NCBI GenBank assembly: GCA_950097015.1 | Contig: CATNEN010000008.1 | Location: forward strand, 1,116,001-1,180,000 | Source: Macrostomum hystrix | Taxonomy: Eukaryota; Platyhelminthes; Macrostomidae | Reading direction: 5' to 3' | Length of the DNA stretch: 64,000 nucleotides | Shown here: piece after piece, positions 22,909 through 32,807 of the stretch | Layout: each line of letters opens with the position of its first letter | Position numbering within the stretch: position 1 is the stretch's first letter | Notes under the pieces: generated by a model | The model's database searches: none | Told to the model about the DNA's origin: nothing | The model's input: the letters and a program-made list of their open reading frames with translations, nothing else | Program-made: the position numbers and the translations under genes

Positions 22909-25900
22909 ATCCCAAACTGGAAGAATTGAATCCCAAACGGGATGATTGAATCCCAAACTGAAAGGATTGAATCCCAAACTGGGAGGATTGAATCCAAAAC
23001 TGAAAGGATTGAACCCCAAACTGAAAGTAATAAATCCCTAACGGGAGGATTGAATCCCAAACAGAAAGGATTGAATCCAAACTGGAAGGATTGAATCCAA
23101 ACTGGGAGGATTGAATCCAAACTGGGAGGATTGAATCCAAACTGGGAGGATTGAATCCAAACTGGGAGGATTGAATCCAAACTGGGAGGATTGAATCCAA
23201 ACTGGGAGGATTGAATCCAAACTGGGAGGATTGAATCCAAACTGGGAGGATTGAATCCAAACTGGGAGGATTGAATCCAAACTGGGAGGATTGAATACCA
23301 AACTGGGAGGATTGAATCCAAACTGAAAGGATTAAATACCAAACTGGGAGGATTGAATCCAAACTGGGAGGATTGAATACCAAACTGGGAGGATTGAATC
23401 CAAACTGAATGGATTAAATACCAAACTGGGAGGATTGAATCCAAACTGAAAGGATTAAATACCAAACTGGGAGGATTGAATGAGAAACGGAGATGATTGA
23501 ATCCGAAACTGAAAGGATTAAATACCAAACTGGGAGGATTGAATCCAAACTGGGAGGATTGAATCCCAAACTGGGATGATTGAATCCGAAACTGAAAGGA
23601 TTAAATCCCAAACTTAAAGGATTGAATCCCAAACTGGGAGGATTGAATCCAAACTGAAAAGATTAAATGCCAAACTGGGAGGATTGAATCCAAACTGAAA
23701 GGATTAAATACCAAACTGGGAGGATTGAATCCAAACTGAAAGGATTAAATACCAAACTGGGAGGATTGAATCCAAACTGAAAGGATTAAATACCAAACTG
23801 GGAGGATTGAATCCAAACTGAAATGATTAAATGCCAAACTGGGAGGATTGAATCCAAACTGAAAGGATTAAATACCAAACTGGGAGGATTAAATACCAAA
23901 CTGGGAGGATTGAATCCAAACAGAAAGGATTAAATACCAAACTGAAAGGATTAAATCCAAACTGAAAGGATTAAATACCAAACTGAAAGGATTAAATACC
24001 AAACTGGGAGGATTGAATCCAAACTGGGAGGATTGAATCCAAACTGAAAGGATTGAATCCAAACTGGGAGGATTGAATCCAAACTGGGAGGATTGAATCC
24101 AAACTGGGAGGATTGAATCCAAACTGGGAGGATTGAATCCAAACTGGGAGGATTGAATCCAAACTGGGATGATTGAATCCAAACTGGGAGGATTGAATCC
24201 AAACTGGGAGGATTGAATCCAAACTGGGAGGATTGAATCCAAACTGGGAGGATTGAATCCAAACTGGGAGGATTGAATACCAAACTGGGAGGATTGAATC
24301 CAAACTGAAAGGATTAAATACCAAACTGGGAGGATTGAATCCAAACTGAATGGATTAAATACCAAACTGGGAGGATTGAATCCAAACTGGGAGGATTGAA
24401 TCCCAAACTGGGATGATTGAATCCGAAACTGAAAGGATTAAATCCCAAACTGGGAGGATTGAATCCAAACTGGGAGGATTGAATCCCAAACTGGGATGAT
24501 TGAATCCGAAACTGAAAGGATTAAATCCCAAACTTAAAGGATTGAATCCCAAACTGGGAGGATTGAATCCAAACTGAAAAGATTAAATGCCAAACTGGGA
24601 GGATTGAATCCAAACTGAAAGGATTAAATACCAAACTGGGAGGATTGAATCCAAACTGAAAGGATTAAATACCAAACTGGGAGGATTGAATCCAAACTGA
24701 AAGGATTAAATACCAAACTGGGAGGATTGAATCCAAACTGAAATGATTAAATGCCAAACTGGGAGGATTGAATCCAAACTGAAAGGATTAAATACCAAAC
24801 TGGGAGGATTAAATACCAAACTGGGAGGATTGAATCCAAACAGAAAGGATTAAATACCAAACTGAAAGGATTAAATCCAAACTGAAAGGATTAAATACCA
24901 AACTGAAAGGATTAAATACCAAACTGGGAGGATTGAATCCAAACTGGGAGGATTGAATCCAAACTGAAAGGATTGAATCCAAACTGGGAGGATTGAATCC
25001 AAACTGGGAGGATTGAATCCAAACTGGGAGGATTGAATCCAAACTGGGAGGATTGAATCCAAACTGGGAGGATTGAATCCAAACTGGGATGATTAAATCC
25101 AAACTGGGAGGATTGAATCCAAACTGGGAGGATTGAATCCAAACTGGGAGGATTGAATCCAAACTGGGAGGATTGAATCCAAACTGGGAGGATTGAATCC
25201 AAACTGGGAGGATTGAATACCAAACTGGGAGGATTGAATCCAAACTGGGAGGATTGAATCCAAACTGGGAGGATTGAATCCAAACTGGGAGGATTGAATC
25301 CAAACTGGGAGTATTGAATCCAAACTGGGAGGATTGAATCCAAACTGGGAGGATTGAATCCAAACTGGGAGGATTGAATCCAAACTGGGAGGATTGAATC
25401 CAAACTGGGAGGATTGAATCCAAACTGGGAGGATTGAATCCAAACTGGGAGGATTGAATCCAAACTGGGAGGATTGAATCCAAACTGGGAGGATTGAATC
25501 CAAACTGGGAGGAATGAATCCAAACTGGGAGGATTGAATCCAAACTGGGATGATTGAATCCGAAACTGAAAGGATTAAATACCAAACTGGGAGGATTGAA
25601 TCCAAACTGGGAGGATTGAATCCCAAACTGGGATGATTGAATCCGAAACTGAAAGGATTAAATCCCAAACTTAAAGGATTGAATCCCAAACTGGGAGGAT
25701 TGAATCCAAACTGAAAAGATTAAATGCCAAACTGGGAGGATTGAATCCAAACTGAAAGGATTAAATACCAAACTGGGAGGATTGAATCCAAACTGAAAGG
25801 ATTAAATACCAAACTGGGAGGATTGAATCCAAACTGAAAAGATTAAATGCCAAACTGGGAGGATTGAATCCAAACTGAAAGGATTAAATACCAAACTGGG

Positions 25901-26522
25901 AGGATTAAATACCAAACTGGGAGGATTGAATCCAAACAGAAAGGATTAAATACCAAACTGAAAGGATTAAATCCAAACTGAAAGGATTAAATACCAAACT
26001 GAAAGGATTAAATACCAAACTGGGAGGATTGAATCCAAACTGGGAGGATTGAATCCAAACTGGGAGGATTGAATCCAAACTGGGAGGATTGAATCCAAAC
26101 TGGGAGGATTGAATCCAAACTGGGATGATTGAATCCAAACTGGGAGGATTGAATCCAAACTGGGAGGATTGAATCCAAACTGAAAGGATTAAATACCAAA
26201 CTGGGAGGATTAAATCCAAACTGGGAGGATTGAATCCAAACTGGGAGGATTGAATCCAAACTGGGAGGATTGAATCCAAACTGGGAGGATTGAATCCAAA
26301 CTGGGAGGATTGAATCCAAACTGGGAGGATTGAATCCAAACTGGGAGGATTGAATCCCAAACTGGGAGGATTGAATCCAAACTGGGAGGATTGAATGAGA
26401 AACTGGGATGATTGAATCCGAAACTGAAAGGATTAAATCCCAAACTGAAAGGATTGAATGCCAAAGTGAAAGGATTAAATCCCAAACAAGAATATTGAAT
26501 GCACAACGGGATGATTGAATCC

Positions 26523-26895
26523 TGTAACGTAATCGTAATGAATCAGAGAACAAAGGCGGTGGTTCTTTTTGGTTGTTTGTCGATCGTATGACCGAGAGCT
26601 TGAGGAAGGTTGGAGATTGCACTGCTTGGCTACTTATATTTATAGTGTCCAACGGAATATTCTAGAATGTTTTATTGCATTATAACAAAGTTAATATTCG
26701 GAAATAACTATAGTACGAAATATGTGACGATAAAGTATTATCTGAGTCTTATAATTAACTGCAAGCTGATTAATAGAAATATAAAATTTACTTTTGAGAA
26801 CTTCTAGAAATTCTGAGAAAATTATACAAGGATTTGACTTAGAATATTCTCGAAGATTACCTAATTTAGACAATAGGGTACACTGCAATGTTACA
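26523..26895 (-). repeat. Gypsy 3' LTR
   Basis: 373 bp, TGTAAC...GTTACA. Followed inwards by a C-run on the plus strand (26901-26906), which on the coding strand is the purine tract GCAGGGGGGACTAT abutting the LTR. Confidence 0.95.
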
Positions 26896-26999
26896 ATAGT
26901 CCCCCCTGCGGGAGACGGAGTCTCCTAAAATAATGCGTTGGCGGGGCTTAACGTACCGTATGATAGGGTAGAGTTATGAAAAAAATTAAATATTCGGCA

Positions 27000-29462
27000 T
27001 TAAAAATATAGGTAATCATTGTTGTTTTTGAAGCGCACGTTCCGGCCACTCCTGGTAGTCCTTGGTGCTCTCGCCGCCACCGGAGTCGTCCGTGGTGGCA
27101 ATGCGGTGTCGCTCTGCGCCCGATCCTTGGACGGTTGAGCTTGGTCGGGTGGCTTTGGACAAGGTGTGGCAGCGGCGGTACGGAGCGGCTTCAGGCGGTC
27201 GATTGACACTGCCTCCTGCTGACCTGGGTGGAGCTCCAGAATGAAGAACTTTGCCGTCCGACGTATGACCGGGTAGGGCCCCTGGTAGGGTGCTTCCAAG
27301 GGTTTGCGGACGCGATCCACTCGCACCCAGACCTTTTCCGCCGTCGAGAGGTCTGCTGGGATGTATCGCTTGGCCGTCGAAGGCGAAGGTCGCGCGCCGT
27401 CGTCGGTGATATCGTCCATTCGAAGCCGTAGATCATTGGAGTCGACGTCCTCGGTGGCCAGGACTCTCGGCAGCATCGGATGCTCTCCTGTGAGACGCGT
27501 GAAAGGGCTGACTCCATCCTCGTCCGGGTTGATGTGCATGGCGAGTAGTGCGAGGGGCAGGTTGTCGAGCCACGCCTGTCCATGAGCCTTCAGGATGTGC
27601 TTGAGCGTCCGGTGAGCTCGCTCGATCTTCCCGTTGGTCTGCGGATGGTACGCTGTCGTCCGAAGCCGGTAGAAGCCGACGCTGGTAGCCAGGATGTTGA
27701 AGAGGTCCGCTTCGAACTGCGCGCCGCGGTCGGTGACGACGTAGAGGGGTACGCCGAATCGCGAGATCCAGGATGCTAGGAAAGCGGACGCGACACTCTG
27801 AGCCGTGATGGACTCGATCGGCGTTGCTTCGATCCAGCTCGTGCCTCGGTCTATCATGGTGAGCAGGTACCGTGGAGTTAGGCCGCATGAGACGTCGTGC
27901 TTTCGCTCGGGAACTGGCAACGGGCCGACAATGTCGATGTGGACGGTCTCAAACCGGTTTGAAGGCAGATCGAACGCTGAGGTGCCGGATATGGTGTGGC
28001 GGCTGACCTTGTTGCGCTGGCAGGTCTGGCAGGCTCGGCAGTAGTCTTTGATATCCGCGCGCATGTTGGGCCAGAAGTAGCGCGACGTGATGAGGCGAGC
28101 TGTCTTGCGGAAACCGAAGTGTCCGATGTCATGAAAGTGTTGCAGCGTCGCTCGTCGCATCGACTCCGGTATGACCGGGCGCGGGTAGCTCGAGGAGGTC
28201 TCACAAAGAATCGTCCGCTGTCCGTTCACCGGGAAGGGTCGGCAGCCCTCGGATGGCTGCAGCTGCTCCTTTGCCTGACGCTCGGCGATGGCCGGGATGT
28301 CGATGGGTGTTGTCGGTAGGACGCTGTTGACCGGGGTGGTGCCCTCGTCAAGCCGGGATAGCGCATCAGCTACGATGTTGTCGGAGCCGCGGATATAGGT
28401 GATATCCACGACGTACTCGGCGATGACGCTCAGGTACCGTTGATTCCGGTCGGAGGTGCCGGTGTTGCTGCTGCAGAACGCCTGGGCGAGGGGTTTGTGA
28501 TCCGTGAAGACCGTTACCTTGCGACCCTCGATCAGGCTCCGGAAGTGCAGAACAGCGAGGTACACTGCGAGAAGTTCCCTGTCGAAAGCTGAGTACTTCT
28601 GTTGTGCTGCCGACAGTTTCTTGCTGAACAAGCCAATGGGCGTCGTGTTAGCGTCGGTCGATTGATGCAGAGCTGCGCCGACGCTGCTGGACGAAGCATC
28701 CGTGACGAGACTGTATGAGTCGCACTTGGGGTCCGGGTGCTGCAGCAGAAGTCTCTCCGCTAAGGTTGCCTTGAGCTTGTCAAAGGCCTGTTGATGAGCT
28801 GGGTCCCATCTGTAGGATCTCGGAGACTGCAGTGTTGTAGTGACGAGATCCTGCAGAGGTGCTGCGATTTCGGCGAACTGCGGGACAAAGCGTCGGTAGA
28901 ACCCGATGACGCCGAGGAATTGACGCAGGGCGTGGGGGTCCTTGGGAGCCGGCCACTGGCGGATGGTGTCGACCTTGGATGCGAGAGGCCGTATGCCCTC
29001 GGCTGATACCTGATGTCCCAGGAAGGTCACCTCGCGCTGCATGAAGGCGCACTTGTTGAGCTGCGCTTTGAGTCCGTGCTGGGCCAGACGTTGCAGGACT
29101 GCTTCCATGTGCTGCAGGTGTTCCTCCTCGCTGGGGGAGGCAACCAGCAGGTCGTCGATGTAGGCGACCGCGAACGGAAGTCCGCGCAGAACGCTGTCAA
29201 TGAAACGCTGGAATGTTTGTGCTGCGTTCCTCAGGCCGAATGGCATCCGGATCCATTCGTAGAGACCAAACGGTGTAATGATGGCGGTCTTCGGGATGTC
29301 CTCCTCGGCGATCGGAATCTGGTGGTACGTTATAGGAGGTCCAGTTTCGAGAAGACCCTCGCGCCGTGAAGACTTCTTGTGAAGCACTGAATGTGCGGAA
29401 TCGGATAGTTGTCCGGCTTGGTGAGCTTGTTGAGTTGCCGGTAGTCGCCACAGGGTCGCCAT
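27000..29462 (-). pseudogene. Gypsy pol, main part: RT, RNase H, integrase
   Basis: An 820-residue frame carrying most of pol. The reverse transcriptase shows PKTAIITPFGLYEW, MPFGLRNAAQTFQR and the catalytic YIDDLLVAS near residue 100. RNase H shows VTDASSSSVGAAL, FDRELLAVYLAVLHF and FTDHKPL. The integrase follows: an HHCC zinc module ending CRACQTCQRNK near 485, then HIDIVGPLP, VVTDRGAQFEADLF and AYHPQTNGKIERAHRTLK, giving the D,D,E triad, and a GPY/F-like segment (YQGPYPVIRRT). No chromodomain was seen. The frame joins the upstream RT part only through a shift near 29345, between the KLDL and YHQIP motifs, so RT is broken in this copy. Confidence 0.93.
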
Positions 29463-30176
29463 TTGCCGTTGGGGACGCCGTTGTCCTTCTTGGGGACCAT
29501 GTGTAGTGGTGACGCCCAGTTGCTGGCGGAAGGCCGAAGGTATCCGGCGTCGATCAGCTGCTGGAATTCGTCCTTGGCGATCGCCAACTTCTCGGGATGT
29601 AGCTGTCGAGCTTTGGCGTGAACTGGCGGGTGCTCGTAGGTGATGATATGGTGCTTCGTGTCGTGCCCGACCTCCTCGGCTTTGGGCAAGCGGCCGCCTT
29701 CGACGTACGAGAATGTGTCCTTAAAACGGTCGATGAGCTGCTGGACTCGCGCGTCACAGTGCTCCGGGTACGCTAAGGAGATGGCAAAGGTGTCGAGCTG
29801 CAAGCTGGCGACAGGCAGCGTCTGCGTGTGCAGGTTCGTTTCTGGATCCACCAGCTGTCGGGCCTTGCAGTCCACGAGCAATCCGAACTGAGACAGAAAG
29901 TCGTACCCGAGAATCGGCTGAATGACGGTGGCGACGAGGAAGGTCCACTTAAACGATCGGCGAAGACCTCGGATGGCAATGGTGAGCGGAAACAGGAATG
30001 GACTCACCGGTGGCGGTTGTCAATCGGTACCCGGTTGCTTGGAGAGCCTGGTGGAGGTACTTTGTCGGAATGATGGACACGGCAGCGCCTGTGTCGACAA
30101 GAAAGGAGAGGCACCTGTTGCTGAAGGTGAGGTCTTTTTTCTCGGGAAACCACCAGGAAGTTTTTTCTCGCCGCAC
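29330..30176 (-). pseudogene. Gypsy protease and N-terminal RT, frameshifted
   Basis: Two overlapping minus frames. The first (30176 down to 29949) holds the aspartic protease with FLVDTGAAVSIIP and an ATGESIPV flap-side strand. The second (about 30007 down to 29330) carries the rest: [26 protein letters not shown], then the RT start with [30 protein letters not shown] and CGDYRQLN. A single-base-type shift near 30000 separates them, and another near 29345 separates this from the main pol frame. Both breaks fall inside domains, so they are lesions or sequencing errors rather than programmed frameshifts. Confidence 0.88.
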
Positions 30177-30194
30177 TCCCAGGCTCGACGCTAC

Positions 30195-31208
30195 TCACTG
30201 CGGCGTGGTGGGCAGCGCCATCCTGTTTCCCGGGGCCTGACTGTGTCGCACTGGCGACGAAGAACGCGATTGAGCAGGCGTCGTCTCGTTGTTCGAGAGA
30301 ACATGCGGGGAGTGCCCGGACGTCTTCGGAAATTGGCACCATCGGCGACAGGAGCGAGCTTGGAGACCGTAGAAAACGTGCGCGCGGCATATGACCGGAC
30401 GTTGGCCCGGTTTAAAGGGCTTCATGCCGCCCCGATTCGGCTTCCGAGCCTGGCTGGAGTCGCCGTGCGATGTCGCGGGGAGGGCCGCGACCATGCTAGG
30501 CAGAGCAGCGTTGACTTTGCCGAATGTGTTCTGGACTGCGAACATCGAGTCGGCGATTGAAGCGAGTTCTGCTGGCGACTGGTGCTGAAAGCCGGATAGA
30601 GCGATGCGAAATTCGTTGGGTAGGCAGCGCAGCAGCGTTGCCTTGACCATGTCGGGGCAGGCGGACGGCTGGATTCCGCATTGCGACATCTTGGCCGTGA
30701 GTCGTTGCAGAAAGATGGACGGCTTTTCTCCGCCGAGGTCCGAAGTAGCCAGCAGGTCGTTGATTTTCTCCTGCTTGCTCTTTTGCATCATATTGCAGAC
30801 GCTTGTCTTCAGAGCAGCGTAGTTGGCTACGGTCTCGGCCGTCAGGAGCACAGAGGCGATGTCCTCAGGCAGGTTTGCATCGAGATGATGGTACTGAGTC
30901 TCCTCCGACGTGAAGCGTGCCAGCTTGAATTGTGACTCGAGAGTCTGAAACCACGCATCGGGGTTATTGCGGTAGAATGGTGGTGCCTTAACGCTTACAG
31001 CTGCTAACGTGGGTTGGAAAACTGGCAGTGGCATAGAGTCTGCGACGACGTAAGGCTGACCTAACGATGTAGGAGCAATGGTGATGCTGCTGGGCTGGCT
31101 CATGGGCGGAGGCGCGGCGCTTGTGGTAGCGCTTGGCTGACTGACTACCGGTGTAGGAGTTGGATTGCTGTCCGACGGTGAAGTCGTTTCCTCGCTGGGA
31201 TTTATCAT
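30195..31208 (-). CDS. Gypsy gag
   Basis: Structural protein of the Gypsy particle, about 337 residues from the ATG at 31208, just inside the 5' LTR. The first 75 residues are Ser/Thr/Pro-rich. The capsid-like part starts VKAPPFYRNNPDAWFQTLE and continues with TSEETQYHHLDANLP and LLRCLPNEFRIALSG, the arrangement of Gypsy gag proteins of invertebrates. Near residue 290 a Cys/His motif (ICRAHVFYGLQARSCRRWC) stands where such elements carry their atypical zinc finger. The next frame downstream is the protease, probably reached by frameshifting or as part of an originally longer frame. The open reading frame could be extended into the LTR, but that part is not coding. Confidence 0.88.
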   Translation of the reverse strand: MINPSEETTSPSDSNPTPTPVVSQPSATTSAAPPPMSQPSSITIAPTSLGQPYVVADSMPLPVFQPTLAAVSVKAPPFYRNNPDAWFQTLESQFKLARFTSEETQYHHLDANLPEDIASVLLTAETVANYAALKTSVCNMMQKSKQEKINDLLATSDLGGEKPSIFLQRLTAKMSQCGIQPSACPDMVKATLLRCLPNEFRIALSGFQHQSPAELASIADSMFAVQNTFGKVNAALPSMVAALPATSHGDSSQARKPNRGGMKPFKPGQRPVICRAHVFYGLQARSCRRWCQFPKTSGHSPHVLSNNETTPAQSRSSSPVRHSQAPGNRMALPTTPQ

Positions 31209-31231
31209 GTTTGTCGCCTCACCGGACCAGT

Positions 31232-31604
31232 TGTAACGTAATCGTAATGAATCAGAGAACAAAGGCGGTGGTTCTTTTTGGTTGTTTGTCGATCGTATGA
31301 CCGAGAGCTTGAGGAAGGTTGGAGATTGCACTCCTTGGCTACTTATATTTATAGTGTCCAACGGAATATTCTAGAATGTTTTATTGCATTATAACAAAGT
31401 TAATATTCGGAAATAACTATAGTACGAAATATGTGACGATAAAGTATTATCTGAGTCTTATAATTAACTGCAAGCTGATTAATAGAAATATAAAATTTAC
31501 TTTTGAGAACTTCTAGAAATTCTGAGAAAATTATACAAGGATTTGACTTAGAATATTCTCGAAGATTACCTAATTTAGACAATACGGTACACTGCAATGT
31601 TACA
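31232..31604 (-). repeat. Gypsy 5' LTR
   Basis: 373 bp, TGTAAC...GTTACA. On the coding strand it is followed after two bases by TGGTCCGGTGAGGCG (31229 down to 31215), a plausible primer-binding site because it starts TGG, complementary to a tRNA CCA end. Confidence 0.94.
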
Positions 31605-32032
31605 ATCCCAAACTGGAAGAATTGAATCCCAAACGGGATGATTGAATCCCAAACTGAAAGGATTGAATCCCAAACTGGGAGGATTGAATCCAAAACTGAA
31701 AGGATTGAACCCCAAACTGAAAGTAATAAATCCCTAACGGGAGGATTGAATCCCAAACAGAAAGGATTGAATCCAAACTAGGAGGTTTGAATCACAAACT
31801 GGGAGGATTTAATCCCAAATTCGAGGGATTGAATCCCAAACTGGGAGGATTGAATGAGAAACTGGGAGGATTGAATCCCAATCTGGGATGATTGAATCCG
31901 AAACTAGAAGGATTGAATCCGAAACTAGAAGGATTGAATCCCAAAGTGAAAGGATTGAATCCGAAACTGAAAGGATTGAATCCCAAAGTGAAAGGATAGA
32001 ATCCCAAACGAGAAGATTGAATCCAAAACTGG
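31605..32032. repeat. 20-bp satellite, right flank of Gypsy
   Basis: Mixed 20-21-bp units. Up to about 31770 the order equals that after the two solo LTRs (20335, 22909); beyond that it is a distinct, more diverged series with GAAACTAGAAGGATTG and CCCAAAGTGAAAGG units. Confidence 0.93.
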
Positions 32033-32066
32033 GTTGGTTCTCTGCTGCTGCCTCGTCTCGGTTCAG
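32033..32066 (+). pseudogene. mGluR-like transmembrane exon end, copy A remnant
   Basis: 34 bp encode LVLCCCLVSVQ followed by the donor GTGAGT. This equals the end of the exon at 47441-47474, which fits the fourth transmembrane helix of mGluRs. Homology to copy B starts abruptly at 32033 and runs on through the intron start into the 17-bp array, showing that the exon was cut by the 20-bp satellite. Confidence 0.75.
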
Positions 32067-32119
32067 GTGAGTCTTAGAACTGAGGAACTGAGAACAGAGT
32101 TGAAGTGAGCTTGTTTCCT

Positions 32120-32172
32120 GTTTCCAGGAAACTGTGGTTTCCAAGAAACTATGGTTTCCAAGAAACTATGGT
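32120..32172. repeat. 17-bp array TTTCCAAGAAACTATGG, left piece
   Basis: Three units, interrupted by the BEL/Pao insertion; the array resumes at 39609 with the duplicated ATGGT. Confidence 0.93.
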
Positions 32173-32483
32173 TGTCGTTTTGACAATCAACTAAGTTAGT
32201 GAATTTTGGTAGATATATAGTTTATTTGGTGGCAGTGGAAGCAAAGGTAAGGCAGACAGAAAGGAAACTTGGACACACTTGAGGGGTGCGAAACTAATAG
32301 AACCTGTAACTGAGAGGAGGTCTTGAACATAGACATAAAAGTTGTAGACGCAAAGCAAGAGGCCACAGACATAAATAAGGTTAGCTGCAACTAATGCGTT
32401 AAGGGAGACTAAAAGTACATGAAAACGTAAGACGAAGGCGAAGGTCCAAAAGAGGCAAAGAATTGGAGGATTATAATCCGACA
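32173..32483 (-). repeat. BEL 3' LTR
   Basis: 311 bp, beginning TGTCG and ending CCGACA on the plus strand. The run GGTTCGGGGGGGG beside it (32484-32496) is pyrimidine-rich on the coding strand, so a normal purine tract was not identified at this border. Confidence 0.94.
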
Positions 32484-32807
32484 GGTTCGGGGGGGGCACA
32501 AATGACACAAACATTGGAAGATGAATTCTGACATTTTCCGGGGGGGGCGGAGGACAACAGGCAAAACTGAGTTCACGACGAGAAATAGTTGGCTAGTACG
32601 GGTGGTCGGATGAACTTCCGGAGCGGTTAAAGCGTTAAACATAGTCTATTGGGCAACGTATTCGTCACAGTAGTAAATTTGAGAGGCATTAGTCACGTCA
32701 CAGATGCCATCACGAATCGCCTGGCGGCGAAAGGCGTGAAGATCGCTTGCGGAGAGGTCGTCGGCGGTGCCGGCCGCTTCGGTGGCGCTAGCTGACGAGC
32801 CGGCGGA

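Larger units (their letters stand above)
18465..26522. repeat. 20-bp satellite GATTGAATCCAAACTGGGAG with higher-order units
   Basis: About 8 kb of 20-21-bp units, interrupted by two solo LTRs (19962, 22536) and bounded on the right by a Gypsy element. Variants (CTGGGAG, CTGAAAG, ATACC for ATCC, GGGATGATTGAATCCG) are ordered in recurring blocks. The rare unit AAACAGAAAGGATTAAATAC starts at 19211, 21404, 23918, 24838 and 25934; GAAACGGAGATGATTG occurs near 20971 and 23486; CTGGGAGTATTG near 19520, 21913 and 25310. Thus blocks of roughly 0.9-2.6 kb have been copied. Every frame is open because 20-bp units rarely make stops; the many minus-strand frames here are not genes. Confidence 0.97.
26523..31604 (-). 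mobile_element. Ty3/Gypsy LTR retrotransposon, complete, minus strand
   Basis: A 5,082-bp element with two 373-bp LTRs (26523-26895, 31232-31604) that differ at only two positions by eye (in CACT(G/C)CTTGG and AATA(G/C)GGTAC). It is flanked by a 4-bp target duplication ATCC (26519-26522, 31605-31608). On the minus strand the order is 5' LTR, primer-binding site (31215-31229), gag, protease, reverse transcriptase, RNase H, integrase, purine tract (26896-26909), 3' LTR. Two frameshifts in pol show that this copy is not autonomous despite its youth. Host DNA is the 20-bp satellite. Confidence 0.95.

Noticed and set aside
18465-26522. Many long minus-strand ORFs (up to 395 residues) rich in FNPPSLDSILPVWIQSSQ
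   Set aside because: They are direct translations of the 20-bp satellite; three frames are open at once because the unit lacks stops. Some include the LTR sequence by read-through.
29922-30560. 212-residue plus-strand ORF within the Gypsy element
   Set aside because: Antisense shadow of gag and protease; no motif of its own.
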